Of a DNA stretch of 64,000 nucleotides, positions 18,452-27,868 are shown one piece after another. Source of the DNA: Chryseobacterium turcicum (lineage in GTDB: Bacteria; Bacteroidota; Bacteroidia; Flavobacteriales; Weeksellaceae). Every line of letters starts with the position of its first letter. Position 1 is the stretch's first letter. Made by a program: the position numbers and the translations under genes. Under the pieces are notes generated by a model. It did not search any database. It was not told the DNA's origin and saw only the letters and a list, made by a program, of their open reading frames with translations. The stretch spans positions 2,088,001-2,152,000 of the forward strand of contig NZ_JAJNAY010000001.1 of NCBI RefSeq assembly GCF_021010565.1. Direction: 5' to 3'.

Positions 18452-19636
18452 TTATTTTCTTACAAAACTTGCAACATCCTCTTCAGAAACCGTAGCTCCC
18501 CCAAGAATAATTAATCTTTCCACAACATTTCTCAGTTCTCTGATGTTTCCAGTCCATGAAAGGGCTTTTAATGCGTCAATCGCAGAATCATCAAATTTTT
18601 TCAATACAGTACCGTGTTCATCAGCAATCAATCCCGAAAAATGGCTCACCAAAAGACTGATATCATCTTTTCTTTCATCCAAAGGCGGTACATAAATTTC
18701 AATCACAGAAAGCCTGTGATACAAATCTTCTCTGAATCTTCCAGCTTCAATCTCTGTCTGCATATTTTTGTTGGTTGCAGCCAAAACTCTTACATCAACT
18801 TTGATTTCTTTATCGCTTCCTACCGGAGAAACTTTGCTTTCCTGCAATGCTCTCAAAACTTTTGCCTGAGCAATAAGACTCATGTCACCAATTTCGTCTA
18901 AGAAAATAGTTCCACCGTTAGCTTGCTCAAATTTTCCTTGTTTGTCTTTAATAGCTCCTGTAAATGAGCCCTTTACGTGTCCGAAAAGTTCAGATTCAAT
19001 TAATTCAGAAGGTATTGCAGCACAGTTTACTTCTACCATGGGTCCTCTCGATCTTTCACTTAAATTGTGAATGGCGTGAGCTACCAATTCTTTTCCTGCT
19101 CCGTTGGGTCCAGTAATCAAAACTCTAGCGTCTGAGACTGCTACTTTTTCGATCATATCCTGAATTTTCTTTAAAGCAACAGATTCACCAATCATTTGGT
19201 ATTTTTTGTTGACTTTCTTTTTCAGGGTTTTATTTTCGGTCTGAAGATTTTTATTTTCTTTCTTTAATGTTTCTTTAACCAAAGCATTTTTCACGCTTGT
19301 TATCAATCGGTTGATATCGATTGGCTTAGAAATAAAATCATATGCTCCATCCTTTAAACAAGAAACCGCAGAGTCGATGTCAGCGTGGCCAGAAATCATA
19401 ATAAAAGTAGATTCAGGCTTAATCGCTAAACTTTGCTTTAAAAGCTCAGTTCCTGAAAGCTTTGGCATTTTAATGTCTGAAATCACTAATGCGAAATCTT
19501 CTTTTTCTATTTGTTTGTAGCCTTCCAAACCATCATCGGCGATTACAAATTCATAGTCAGTTAGTTCATCCGAAAGGATACTGTGAAGTACTCCGGAGAT
19601 TGCTTTTTCGTCTTCTACAATAAGGATTTTTTGCAT
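18452..19636 (-). CDS. NtrC-like response regulator (receiver + sigma-54 AAA+), lacking the Fis DNA-binding domain
   Basis: A 394-residue response regulator. The receiver domain (residues 1-120) has phosphoacceptor D54 in ISDIKMP and K104. A coiled linker of K/E/N follows (122-145). The AAA+ domain has Walker A GPNGAGKE (176-183), the sigma-54 loop GSFTGA (223-228, Ala to Ser variant of GAFTGA), Walker B FLDEIGD (245-251) and an arginine-finger region GRFREDLYHRL. The protein ends at ASFVRK with no Fis-type helix-turn-helix. The start is placed at 19636, not the in-frame 19675, because MQKILIVEDE begins the receiver and a -7 box sits 5 nt before it. No sensor kinase is adjacent. Confidence 0.93.
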   Translation of the reverse strand: MQKILIVEDEKAISGVLHSILSDELTDYEFVIADDGLEGYKQIEKEDFALVISDIKMPKLSGTELLKQSLAIKPESTFIMISGHADIDSAVSCLKDGAYDFISKPIDINRLITSVKNALVKETLKKENKNLQTENKTLKKKVNKKYQMIGESVALKKIQDMIEKVAVSDARVLITGPNGAGKELVAHAIHNLSERSRGPMVEVNCAAIPSELIESELFGHVKGSFTGAIKDKQGKFEQANGGTIFLDEIGDMSLIAQAKVLRALQESKVSPVGSDKEIKVDVRVLAATNKNMQTEIEAGRFREDLYHRLSVIEIYVPPLDERKDDISLLVSHFSGLIADEHGTVLKKFDDSAIDALKALSWTGNIRELRNVVERLIILGGATVSEEDVASFVRK

Positions 19637-19641
19637 AGTCG

Positions 19642-19649
19642 CAAATTTA
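19642..19649 (-). promoter_or_regulatory. -7 box placed for a leaderless transcript
   Basis: Minus-strand TAAATTTG (TAnnTTTG) ends 5 nt before the regulator ATG at 19636, so transcription would begin at or next to the start codon. This also supports the shorter start. Confidence 0.45.
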
Positions 19650-19692
19650 GGTATTTTTTGCTTGAGTATTAGCAAATATCATTCCTAAAAGT

Positions 19693-20352
19693 CTATATTG
19701 AGTAATCTCTTCGTCCAAAAATTGCAGAACCTACCCGTACAGAATTGGCTCCACACTCAATCGCAATTGGGAAATCATCACTCATTCCCATTGATAAAGT
19801 TTCGAGTTTTCTGGTTTGGTTTAATTGATCGAACAGGTTTTTTAAGACTGAAAATTCTTTTTTTATTTGACTCTCGTCTTCTGTAAAAGTTGCCATTCCC
19901 ATCAAACCTGTGATTTCGATATTTTCAAATTCTCCGGTAACGAATTTTTCAAATAAAGATTTTGCTTCTTCAATTTCTAATCCGAATTTTGTGTCTTCTT
20001 CGGCAATTTTTACCTGAAGTAAAACTTTTATCTTACGGTTGTGTTTTCCGGCTTCTTTGTTAACTTCTTTCAAAAGCTTTTCAGAATCTATACTTTGAAT
20101 AGTATCAACAAATTCTGCAATATATTTCACTTTATTAGTCTGAAGATGTCCGATGATATGCCACTGAATATCTTTTGGAAGAAGAGGGTATTTCTCAACC
20201 AGTTCCTGAACTTTATTTTCACCAAAAACTCGTTGTCCCAAATCATAAACTTCCTGAATGGAAGAAACGGGATGCGTTTTTGAAACAGCAACCAATTGTA
20301 CACTTTCCGGTAATTGATTTTTTATTTCTTTGTAATTATTCTGAATACTCAT
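19693..20352 (-). CDS. YggS family pyridoxal phosphate homeostasis protein
   Basis: A 219-residue single-domain PLP-binding protein of the YggS/PROSC family. The PLP lysine lies in QLVAVSKTHPVSSIQEVYDLGQRVFGENKVQEL (K in VSKTHP), WHIIGHLQTNK is the next conserved block, and the phosphate-binding SMGMSDDFPIAIECGANSVRVGSAIFG is at the C-terminus. It buffers free PLP and influences amino- and keto-acid pools; no catalytic activity is established for the family. Stands alone, head to tail with the regulator gene. Confidence 0.95.
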   Translation of the reverse strand: MSIQNNYKEIKNQLPESVQLVAVSKTHPVSSIQEVYDLGQRVFGENKVQELVEKYPLLPKDIQWHIIGHLQTNKVKYIAEFVDTIQSIDSEKLLKEVNKEAGKHNRKIKVLLQVKIAEEDTKFGLEIEEAKSLFEKFVTGEFENIEITGLMGMATFTEDESQIKKEFSVLKNLFDQLNQTRKLETLSMGMSDDFPIAIECGANSVRVGSAIFGRRDYSI

Positions 20353-20408
20353 ACTTGCAAATTTCCGAATTTTAAACTAAATGATAAAGAATTATTGCTT
20401 TTTATAAA

Positions 20409-20506
20409 TCCCACAGATTATGCAGGTTTTCACAGGTGACTGTACATCATATATTTATATGAATTTATAACGCAAACATGTGTGAAAATCTGTGCGATCT
20501 GTGGGA
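20409..20506. repeat. palindromic intergenic repeat (CCCACAGATT type)
   Basis: Arms 20409-20434 and 20481-20506, 26 nt each: TCCCACAGAT-TATGCAGG-TTTTCACA against TGTGAAAA-TCTGTGCG-ATCTGTGGGA, with few mismatches. It falls between the YggS gene and the deacetylase. Related in style to the element at 51531-51604. Confidence 0.65.
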
Positions 20507-20513
20507 GATAAAA

Positions 20514-21350
20514 TTAATTCAAAATCTCATTGATTTTCGGATACGCAGAAATTTTCCTGAAAACAAAACGGTTTGATTTCTGTAATTTTTCAATAAATAA
20601 ATCAAGCTCAATAATTGAGTCTGCATCGGTAAGATATTGATCGTGGGTAAGAAAAACCAAATGTCTTGATGTTTTTTCAAGGTCATTAAAGAAAATACTG
20701 TCTACTTTTTTAAGCATTTCCTGATGATTTCCTTTAAGGTGCATTTTATTGGTTGGTTTCCATTCCAGATCCCAGCCAATAACTTTATAGCCCGCAGTTT
20801 TTAATCTATCGGCTGCTTCATTAGAGCTTTTAATATCGGTAACATTGATGTTATTAAGCCTCCATATATTTCTTCCGGGAGTTCTCGCTATTTTTCCGGA
20901 AAGTTTTAAGCTGTCTTTGGCAATATTAAAATCATTAAGAACAGCCTCAGGATTTTTGTAAAAATCTGAATATTTATTGTGAGCATGAGCATAACTGTGA
21001 TTGGCAATTTCAAGCAAGCCATCAGTTCTCATTTTTTCGAAATCTTCTCTTTGTTTTTTACTATCTGATGCATGTTTACCTACAAGAAAAGCGGTTGCAG
21101 TGACATTTCTTTTATGTAAAATTTTCAAAAGATTTTCGGTGCCACGATTGGGGCCATCGTCGAAGGTAAGGTAGATTACTCTTTTATCGGTAGGTACATT
21201 TTCATCATCTATTCTGGGGACTTTTGCGACGGGAGGCAGCTTTGAAAGTGTTTTTTCTGTTTCTTTTACTTCAGTTTTCTGATTGCAGCCTGTAAATAAT
21301 GTTGATGTTACAGTCATCACTGTAATCATCCTTAGAAAAATCTTCTTCAT
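20514..21350 (-). CDS. NodB-type polysaccharide deacetylase lipoprotein
   Basis: Carbohydrate esterase family 4 deacetylase. Motifs: VIYLTFDDGPN (catalytic base and metal Asp), EIANHSYAH (the H-x3-H metal ligands), RTPGRNIWRLN, and a C-terminal VFLTHDQ. It should remove N- or O-acetyl groups from a cell-envelope or external polysaccharide. An in-frame ATG 27 nt upstream (21377) exists, but starting at 21350 gives MKKIFLRMITVMTVTSTLFTGC, a normal lipoprotein signal with the lipobox Cys at residue 22. It is therefore probably anchored in the envelope. Monocistronic, with a TATCTTTG box upstream. Confidence 0.92.
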   Translation of the reverse strand: MKKIFLRMITVMTVTSTLFTGCNQKTEVKETEKTLSKLPPVAKVPRIDDENVPTDKRVIYLTFDDGPNRGTENLLKILHKRNVTATAFLVGKHASDSKKQREDFEKMRTDGLLEIANHSYAHAHNKYSDFYKNPEAVLNDFNIAKDSLKLSGKIARTPGRNIWRLNNINVTDIKSSNEAADRLKTAGYKVIGWDLEWKPTNKMHLKGNHQEMLKKVDSIFFNDLEKTSRHLVFLTHDQYLTDADSIIELDLFIEKLQKSNRFVFRKISAYPKINEILN

Positions 21351-21434
21351 AGACTTTTCCGCAAAAGTTTTTTTCATAAAGAGTAATGGGAATTAAATTG
21401 TTAAAAATCGTTAAATTTTACGAATTTTAGTTAA

Positions 21435-21442
21435 CAAAGATA
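21435..21442 (-). promoter_or_regulatory. -7 promoter box for polysaccharide deacetylase gene
   Basis: Minus-strand TATCTTTG (TAnnTTTG), 58 nt upstream of the longer possible start codon. Confidence 0.45.
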
Positions 21443-21575
21443 ATGCCATTTATTCTTAAAATTTCACTTTTTAATGAAATTTTAAGAAGTTTTTTTAAAA
21501 TTCATTTTTATAAGTAATTGAGATGTTTTTAAAACTAAATTGTTTGATTGTCAGAATGTTATTTATAATGTTAAA

Positions 21576-22472
21576 TTAGTATCTATAAAGGTCAAAATCT
21601 AATCTATTATTGCTTTTCTTCAAATTTTCTCTAAATTGTTTTTCATTATTTCTCATGACTTCATTGGGATCCAGTTTTTTTCCTGTGGCACCATCCCTAA
21701 AACTAAAATTAGAGTTTCCTTGGGCATCATTACCTAAAGCTGCCATTTTTTGTCTCGTTATTTTATTGGGATCACGTACATGTTCTTGCCAAAGCTTTTT
21801 AAATTGTTGATTATTGATAGCAATTTCGCTTTGTGGGCCAAAAGCATGGTTTTCATTTTTTTTCTGAATTACAGGTTCTTTAACTGTTTTGTTTCCAATT
21901 AAAGTCATGACATGAGTCTGGGCTCTATCTTCTAATTTTACAATCAATCCGGGTAAACCATAGAATTTATACGGACCATCTTGAAAAGGTAAATCAGTAC
22001 AAAACCAAGCTGTCCATTGTCTTCCTAAATATTTGGTGGTTGCTTTTTGAGATGAATAACTTCCGATTTTTACTTTTTCAGGATGTATTTTCCAAACGGG
22101 CTTATCGGTTTCTTCTATTTTATAAAAATCTGAGCTCAGAGAAGCGTGCAAATAGGTTTTGTAATCGGGATATTCTTTACTGACTTTACTTCGGATACTT
22201 CCTTTAAAGTTGCTATTAGGTTTTACAATTCCCCATGGGGTTCCAGAATCTCCCTGTTTTTCCAATTCGGCACTTATTATAGAGTCTGTCACAAAAATAT
22301 CGTAGCTGTAATATTTAGAACCGCTATTTTGGATGTCTAAAAGCATTATTTCTTTTTTTGCAGCTGCTCTGTTTGTAGAGTCTGTAATAAAATTATACTC
22401 ATAGGTAAAGCGTTGAATTTGTGAAGAATATAAAGAAAAGATTAATAAAAATATAAAAGTGTAATTTTTCAT
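21576..22472 (-). CDS. GLPGLI family protein
   Basis: A 298-residue secreted protein of the Bacteroidota GLPGLI family. Signal peptide at residues 1-18. The family block reads RQWTAWFCTDLPFQDGPYKF followed by YGLPGLIVKLED. The preceding region EYNFITDSTNRAAAKKEIMLLDI matches the start of the second family member at 31470 in this window. Function is unknown; family members are exported and sometimes lie near TonB receptors. Stands alone here. Confidence 0.93.
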   Translation of the reverse strand: MKNYTFIFLLIFSLYSSQIQRFTYEYNFITDSTNRAAAKKEIMLLDIQNSGSKYYSYDIFVTDSIISAELEKQGDSGTPWGIVKPNSNFKGSIRSKVSKEYPDYKTYLHASLSSDFYKIEETDKPVWKIHPEKVKIGSYSSQKATTKYLGRQWTAWFCTDLPFQDGPYKFYGLPGLIVKLEDRAQTHVMTLIGNKTVKEPVIQKKNENHAFGPQSEIAINNQQFKKLWQEHVRDPNKITRQKMAALGNDAQGNSNFSFRDGATGKKLDPNEVMRNNEKQFRENLKKSNNRLDFDLYRY

Positions 22473-22573
22473 ATATAAAATGCAGTGTTTTTAAATCTGA
22501 GCTTAAAGCTTATTTTCAAATATAAACTTTTTAATGATTCCTCAAATATAAAAACACTGCATTTTAATTTTTC

Positions 22574-25318
22574 TTATTTAATTTTTAAATCCACAGAATT
22601 TAATCGCAATGAATTTAAAATCACCGATAAAGAACTAAGACTCATTGCCGCAGCAGCAATCATTGGAGATAATAAAATCCCGAAGAATGGATAGAGTAGT
22701 CCTGCTGCAACCGGAATCCCCAAAACATTATAGATAAACGCAAAAAATAAGTTTTCTTTGATGTTTCTCAATAGTTTCTCGCTTAAGATTTTTGCTTTTG
22801 CAATTCCTAAAATATCACCTTTTAGTAATGTGATTTCTGCCGTTTCTATAGCAACATCGGTTCCTGTTCCCATTGCAATTCCTACGTTTGCTTGCGCTAG
22901 AGCAGGAGAGTCATTGATTCCGTCTCCGGTCATGGCTACGATTTTTCCTTGCGCCTGAAGTTTTTTCACCTCATTTAATTTATCTTCAGGAAGACATCCC
23001 GCTTTATAAGTTTTGATTCCTAGTTCATCAGCAACAGCTTTTGCCGTATTTTCGTTGTCACCAGTCATCATAATCACCTCAATTCCTTCGTTGATTAAGT
23101 GCTGAACTGCCTTTCTCGAACTTTCTTTAATCTTGTCACTAAAACTTATAAAACCTAAAGCCTCATTTTCCTGAGCGATATATGAAATGGTATGCGCTTT
23201 TGATTGAATTTCCTGAGCTTTTAATTTTAAATCTTCTGAAATCTGAATTTTATTTGAAACTAAAAGATTTTCATTTCCTAAATAAACAGTCTTACCGTTA
23301 ATAATTCCTTTCACTCCTTTTCCGGAAATGTTTTCAAATTTTTCAACTTTTTCGGCAGAAATGTTTTCTGCTTTTGCTTTCTTAATTACAGCACTTGAAA
23401 GTGGATGTTCTGAATTTTGATTTAAAGAATAAGCTAATTTTAAAATTGAATTTTCCGAAGCATTATTTACTGTTTCAATATGTTCTAAAGAAGGCTTTCC
23501 TTCGGTTAGAGTTCCAGTTTTATCAGTAATTAAAACGTTTACTTTATGCATTAATTCTAGAGCTTCTGCATTTTTTATTAGAATTCCGTTTTTGGCACCT
23601 TTACCAATTCCTACCATCAGAGACATCGGAGTTGCTAAGCCTAAAGCACACGGACAAGCCACAATAAGAACCGCAACTGCATTAATAAAAGCAAATAATG
23701 TTTTCTGACCTTCTGGACCGAAAATCTGCCATAAAATAAAAGTAATAGCAGCAACTAAAATAACAGTTGGAACAAAAACCTTCGCCACTTTATCAGTCAG
23801 TTTCTGAATTGGAGCACGGCTTCTGCTTGCATCGTTCACCATTTTTATAATCTTCGAAAGTAAAGTTTCGTCACCTACTTTTTCAGCTTTCATCAGAAAC
23901 ACTTGATTTCCGTTAATCGTTCCTGAAGTTACCTGGTCATCAATGTTTTTCTCAACAGGAATAGGTTCTCCGGTAATCATACTTTCGTCAACGATAGAAT
24001 TTCCTTCGATTATTTTTCCGTCTACAGGAATTTTTTCGCCGGGTTTTACTTTCAGGATATCGCCAATTTTCACTTCAGAGAGCGGAACTCTTTTTTCTTC
24101 ATTATTCACCATTAGGTTGGCTTCGTCAGGAGAAAGATTCATCAGTTCTTTGATGGCGTTTCCTGTTTTTTTGTGCGCTAAAGCTTCCATCAATTGACCT
24201 AAAATAACCAAAGTCATAATTACACAGACTGCTTCAAAGTATAAAGGAATCTCATGGTTATGACCTCGAATTTCATGAGGAAGCAAATCTGGGAATGCCA
24301 AAGCAACAATACTGAAAATAAATGCTGCGGCAACACCTAAAGCAATTAAACTAAACATATTAAGATTCCAGGTTTTAAATGAAACCCAGCCTCTTTTCAT
24401 TAAAAACCATCCTGAATAAAATAAAACAGGAAGCGTTAAAATCAATTCAAAAATCCCCTGAATATTATGCGAAAAAGGAAAATCAATCACCATTCCACCC
24501 ATTGAAAGAATAAAAACAGGAATCGTGAAAGCTAAAGAAATAATGAATTTTCTTTTTAAAATAAGATAAGTATCATCGGTTTCTTCTTCGCCTTTTTCAG
24601 GATATTTTACCAAATCCATCCCGCAAACCGGACAGCCAACGTTGCTGTCGTAAGTTTTGTCACCTTCACAGAACATCGGGCAGTAGTATTTTCCAGCCAT
24701 GTCGTCTGTAACTTTTGGTGTTTCTTGCTGCTGATGATTGTGGTGATGGTGTGAATGAGAATTTGAAACAGTATTTTTCACCAGCTCTTCGGTAATTTCC
24801 TCCAAATGCATGTGACAAACCGGGCAGTCTGTTTTTTCGTTATACACTTTATCTCCTTCACAGAACATCGGACAATAGTAATCACCAATGTGGTTTTTAA
24901 AATTTTCGGGTAAATTGGTTGAAGAATACGTAGCTTTATAGTTCGGGTCTTTTGCTAGCTTTTCCTCAATCGGAACCAAGTACATATTGCAATCAGGACA
25001 TCTTTTTCCCTGTTGAAAATATACTTTATCACCCTCACATTCCATCGGACAATAATAAACGGAAGAAGGAGAAACTCGGTCTTGAGGTTTTATAAATGTA
25101 TTGTCAGGATTTTTTGAGTCTTCAAGCTTATAATTTCCTATTTCTGAAAGTGTTTTATTTAAATCATCAAGATTAACTTCAACATCAGAATTTATGTCAA
25201 CAGTATTGTTTTCAAGATTTACATCTGCTGAAATTCCGTCTAAACTGTTCAGTTTCTCTGAAATTTTTTTCTGGCATCCAGAACAGGTCATTCCTAAAAC
25301 TTTATATTGTCTGTCCAT
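22574..25318 (-). CDS. copA: Cu(I)-translocating P1B-type ATPase CopA with HMA and three extra metal-binding domains
   Basis: Copper-exporting P-type ATPase, 914 residues. N-terminal HMA domain (GMTCSGC, C12 and C15). Then come three repeats of a heavy-metal-binding domain, each C-P-M-x-C-E-G-D-K-x-Y ... C-P-x-C-x-M, at residues 88-116, 147-174 and 211-238, with a His-rich loop (SHSHHHHNH, 187-195) between the second and third. The ATPase core has the ion-site CPC ([12 protein letters not shown]), [15 protein letters not shown] and GDGINDSP. It pumps Cu(I), possibly also Ag(I), out of the cytosol. Next upstream on the same strand is an HMA-AraC regulator, its likely controller. Confidence 0.96.
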   Translation of the reverse strand: MDRQYKVLGMTCSGCQKKISEKLNSLDGISADVNLENNTVDINSDVEVNLDDLNKTLSEIGNYKLEDSKNPDNTFIKPQDRVSPSSVYYCPMECEGDKVYFQQGKRCPDCNMYLVPIEEKLAKDPNYKATYSSTNLPENFKNHIGDYYCPMFCEGDKVYNEKTDCPVCHMHLEEITEELVKNTVSNSHSHHHHNHQQQETPKVTDDMAGKYYCPMFCEGDKTYDSNVGCPVCGMDLVKYPEKGEEETDDTYLILKRKFIISLAFTIPVFILSMGGMVIDFPFSHNIQGIFELILTLPVLFYSGWFLMKRGWVSFKTWNLNMFSLIALGVAAAFIFSIVALAFPDLLPHEIRGHNHEIPLYFEAVCVIMTLVILGQLMEALAHKKTGNAIKELMNLSPDEANLMVNNEEKRVPLSEVKIGDILKVKPGEKIPVDGKIIEGNSIVDESMITGEPIPVEKNIDDQVTSGTINGNQVFLMKAEKVGDETLLSKIIKMVNDASRSRAPIQKLTDKVAKVFVPTVILVAAITFILWQIFGPEGQKTLFAFINAVAVLIVACPCALGLATPMSLMVGIGKGAKNGILIKNAEALELMHKVNVLITDKTGTLTEGKPSLEHIETVNNASENSILKLAYSLNQNSEHPLSSAVIKKAKAENISAEKVEKFENISGKGVKGIINGKTVYLGNENLLVSNKIQISEDLKLKAQEIQSKAHTISYIAQENEALGFISFSDKIKESSRKAVQHLINEGIEVIMMTGDNENTAKAVADELGIKTYKAGCLPEDKLNEVKKLQAQGKIVAMTGDGINDSPALAQANVGIAMGTGTDVAIETAEITLLKGDILGIAKAKILSEKLLRNIKENLFFAFIYNVLGIPVAAGLLYPFFGILLSPMIAAAAMSLSSLSVILNSLRLNSVDLKIK

Positions 25319-25478
25319 AACTTTAAATTTATATTACAAATTTCCGAAAAGGCTTTTGTAAGCTGTTATAAATTTAGGGATAATATTTACAATATTATGG
25401 AAATTTTTGACTTGGGGAGTTTGAGAATTTGAACATTTAAGCGTTTTTAGAATGATATCTTAGTGAGAATTAATTTTG

Positions 25479-25518
25479 CACTAAAACACTAAAACACTAA
25501 AACACTAAAACACTAAAA
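25479..25518. repeat. five-copy octamer tandem repeat CACTAAAA
   Basis: Five perfect head-to-tail copies of CACTAAAA, starting at the base next to the stop codon of the HMA-AraC gene and lying between it and copA. The copy number could vary by slippage. Confidence 0.85.
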
Positions 25519-25519
25519 C

Positions 25520-26080
25520 TTAAACTTTATCAAGTGGTTTTCTGTCATGAACTTTCAGTTTTTTAAATTCAGTAGGGGTAAAACCTGTCGTGTTTCTGAA
25601 TTGTGATGATAAATGTTGTACACTTTTATAGCCCAGTTTTCCGGCAATTTCAGTTAAGTTGAATTCATTGTAAAGAAGCAGTTCTTTTACTTTTTCAATT
25701 TTTTGAAGAATAAAAAACTGCTCAATTGTAATATTTTCATTTTGCGAAAAAGTTTTCGATAATGCGCTATAGTCTTTATGGAGCTCAGAACTTAAAAATT
25801 TTGAGAGTAAAAAGTCTTCATCAATATCAAGCTTTCCAATTTTAATAATGATAAGATTTTTAATTTTTTCGACCAATTGATGACTTGCATCTTTTATTCT
25901 TTCAAAACCCGTTTCCCTTAGGCGATTTTCAATAAGTTGGATGTTGCTTTTTGAAATTTCATCCGCAGTTTCTACTTCACCTAAAGAGATTTTGGTTATT
26001 TTAATATTCAACTCTTCAAAAATAGTTGAAACGGCAGCAATGCACCTTCCGCAAACCATATTCTTTATGAAAATTTTCAT
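25520..26080 (-). CDS. AraC-family regulator fused to an HMA-like metal-sensing domain
   Basis: A 186-residue protein joining an N-terminal HMA-like domain (MKIFIKNMVCGRCIAAV, with C10xxC13 in the metal position) to a C-terminal AraC helix-turn-helix (FNLTEIAGKLGYKSVQHLSSQFRNTTGFTPTEFKKLK). The layout implies direct Cu/Ag sensing coupled to DNA binding. It lies just upstream of copA on the same strand and overlaps the preceding thioesterase gene by 4 bp (ATGA), so it is translationally coupled to it. The sensing role is inferred from domains and neighbourhood. Confidence 0.9.
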   Translation of the reverse strand: MKIFIKNMVCGRCIAAVSTIFEELNIKITKISLGEVETADEISKSNIQLIENRLRETGFERIKDASHQLVEKIKNLIIIKIGKLDIDEDFLLSKFLSSELHKDYSALSKTFSQNENITIEQFFILQKIEKVKELLLYNEFNLTEIAGKLGYKSVQHLSSQFRNTTGFTPTEFKKLKVHDRKPLDKV

Positions 26081-26472
26081 AAAGAATTGTTCAATCTGTC
26101 TTTCACAAATTCTACTTTTGTTTTTCCGTGTGCTGCAGGATTTCCGTTTTCATCAAGATTCACCATTACGATTTTATCGACAGTGATAATGGTTTGATGA
26201 GTCATTTTATTTCTTACGTCACATTTTAGGGTGAGAGAAGTAGAACCAAATGATGAAACCTCGATGCCAATTTCGATAATATCACCTTGTTTTGCAGAGC
26301 TTACAAAATTGATTTCTGAAATAAACTTGGTGACTACTTTCTTGTTTTCCAGTTGGATAACTGCATATAAAGCCGCTTCTTCATCAATCCACTGTAGTAG
26401 TTTTCCTCCAAATAATGATTGGTTAGGATTAAGGTCTTCCGGTTTTACCCATTTTCTAGTATGATAATTCAT
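26077..26472 (-). CDS. acyl-CoA thioesterase (hotdog fold, YciA-like)
   Basis: A 131-residue hotdog thioesterase: NPNQSLFGGKLLQWIDEEAALYA (active-site Asp/Glu helix) and NFVSSAKQGDIIEIGIEVSSFGSTSLTLKCDV. It hydrolyses acyl-CoA esters in the cytosol as a hexameric YciA/BACH relative. First gene of a unit with the HMA-AraC regulator (4-bp overlap) and perhaps copA; the link to copper is not obvious. Confidence 0.92.
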   Translation of the reverse strand: MNYHTRKWVKPEDLNPNQSLFGGKLLQWIDEEAALYAVIQLENKKVVTKFISEINFVSSAKQGDIIEIGIEVSSFGSTSLTLKCDVRNKMTHQTIITVDKIVMVNLDENGNPAAHGKTKVEFVKDRLNNSL

Positions 26473-26492
26473 TTTTATGATTGTTTTCAGTA

Positions 26493-26500
26493 CAAATTTA
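26493..26500 (-). promoter_or_regulatory. -7 promoter box for thioesterase/HMA-AraC operon
   Basis: Minus-strand TAAATTTG (TAnnTTTG), 20 nt before the thioesterase ATG. Confidence 0.4.
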
Positions 26501-26604
26501 GTTTTAAAAATAAGCTTTTAAAAGTTTATTTAATGAAAAATTCATCATTTTTTTGCCATATTATTACAGGTTTAGAGGAGAAGTGAATTAATCTATTAAA
26601 AAGT

Positions 26605-26634
26605 TTTGATTTGAAGTTTTTAATTGTATCTTGC
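26605..26634 (+). promoter_or_regulatory. candidate promoter of the RRM protein gene
   Basis: TTTG at 26605-26608 and TATCTTGC at 26627-26634 (one mismatch to TAnnTTTG), 18 nt apart, which leaves a 5' leader of about 90 nt before the ATG at 26729. Such leaders are usual for cold- or growth-regulated RRM genes, but no structure was recognised. Confidence 0.35.
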
Positions 26635-26728
26635 ACCTGTTTATATTTGGAATCAATATCATGTTCATTATTATGTTGCTTTTCTTTTATATACCAATTT
26701 TATATATTAATTTTTAATTTTTTTTAAA

Positions 26729-27106
26729 ATGAACATTTTTGTTTCAAACATCAATTACGCAACTAAAGAATATGAGTTGCACGATTTATTCGCAGAATTT
26801 GGCGATGTATCATCAGCTAAAATTGTAACAGACAGAGAGACTGGTCGTTCTAGAGGTTTCGGTTTTATCGAAATGGGTGACGAAGAAGGAGGTCAAGCTA
26901 TTGAGGCTCTTAACCAGAAAGAATTTAACGGAAAAATTCTTAACGTTTCTGAGGCTAAGCCAAGAGAAGAAAAACCAAGAAGAAGTTTTGATAATAACAG
27001 AAGCGGTGGTGGAAGTTATGGTAACAACCGTTCAGGAGGTAACTCTGGAGGTGGTTACGGAAACAACAACCGTGGAGGTAACGGAGGCGGCGGAAGTCGT
27101 TGGTAA
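26729..27106 (+). CDS. RNA-binding protein with one RRM domain and Gly-rich tail
   Basis: A 125-residue bacterial RRM protein. RNP-2 is IFVSNI (residues 3-8) and RNP-1 is RGFGFIEM (42-49), both with aromatic residues in place. After residue 80 comes an RGG-like tail of G, N, S, R and Y ending GGGGSRW. Such proteins bind single-stranded RNA in the cytosol and are abundant in Bacteroidota, where they are thought to act as Hfq-like post-transcriptional regulators (inference). Single gene with a strong terminator. Confidence 0.96.
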   Translation: MNIFVSNINYATKEYELHDLFAEFGDVSSAKIVTDRETGRSRGFGFIEMGDEEGGQAIEALNQKEFNGKILNVSEAKPREEKPRRSFDNNRSGGGSYGNNRSGGNSGGGYGNNNRGGNGGGGSRW

Positions 27107-27113
27107 AAAATTG

Positions 27114-27140
27114 AAGCGGCTTTTTAAGCCGCTTTTTTTA
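27114..27140 (+). terminator. terminator of RRM gene
   Basis: Nine-bp stem AAGCGGCTT / AAGCCGCTT, loop TTT, followed by a run of T. Confidence 0.92.
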
Positions 27141-27379
27141 TGTCTTTATTTAAATTTATATTCTTAATTTACCTAAGTAAGCTTTGTTTATTTTTTACTT
27201 TTAAAATATTAAACATTTGTTTAATGATAAGTATTTTAAGCGTTTTACTTGGGATTCATTTAAGCATAAGCCTTTGAAAATCTTAGTGATTAAAAAAGGC
27301 TTGATGAAAATTTAAACAAGCTGACAGTAGTTCTTTATTTTAAACCAACAGCCAACAGCTAAAAACTAGCAATTATTAA

Positions 27380-27859
27380 CTAGTCTTCACTCTTTTTCTT
27401 CTTCTTTTTCTTGTCCTTATCTTTTCCTTTTTTAACCTTTTTAGGATTTAGAATTTCTTCTGCATATTCTAGTTTAGGTTCTTTTATTTTTACAGGTTTT
27501 ATTTCGATTTTTAAGTCAAAATAAGTTCTAAGGTCATCCTGTGAAATCAGATTTTCATTAAATAAAAATTCTAGAATTTCTTTTCCTGAATCATTAAAGA
27601 AATTATGTGAAAGTTCTTTCAATAAAAACTTTTTATAATCTTCAAAAGGTACAATTACGGAGTATTTAAAAATCCTGCCTTCTTTTTCGGTAGACAAATA
27701 ACCTTTTTCAACTAATATTTTCAGATAGGTTGAGACGGTATTTTGATGGGGTTTCGGTTCTGGATGTTGCTCCATAACTTCCTTTAAATAAAAGCTTTGG
27801 AGTTTCCAGAATAGTTTCATTAAGTTTTCTTCAGCAGAAGTAAGATGATTTATTTTCAT
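27380..27859 (-). CDS. BlaI/MecI/CopY-family repressor with lysine-rich tail
   Basis: A 159-residue winged-helix protein: LTSAEENLMKLFWKLQSFYLKEVMEQ, HQNTVSTYLKILVEKGYLSTEKEGRIFKYSV is the BlaI DNA-binding domain, followed by a helical dimer segment. The last 25 residues are almost all K, D and E (KKGKDKDKKKKKKKSED), unusual for the family. No BlaR1/MecR1 protease gene is adjacent. It lies 9 bp after a PAP2-like membrane-protein gene on the same strand, which may be its target or partner. Confidence 0.88.
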   Translation of the reverse strand: MKINHLTSAEENLMKLFWKLQSFYLKEVMEQHPEPKPHQNTVSTYLKILVEKGYLSTEKEGRIFKYSVIVPFEDYKKFLLKELSHNFFNDSGKEILEFLFNENLISQDDLRTYFDLKIEIKPVKIKEPKLEYAEEILNPKKVKKGKDKDKKKKKKKSED

Positions 27860-27868
27860 AAAATATTC

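Noticed and set aside
26877..27167. Second-frame ORF within the RRM gene
   Set aside because: Composition follows the glycine-rich RRM gene in another frame; the RRM frame has clear RNP motifs.
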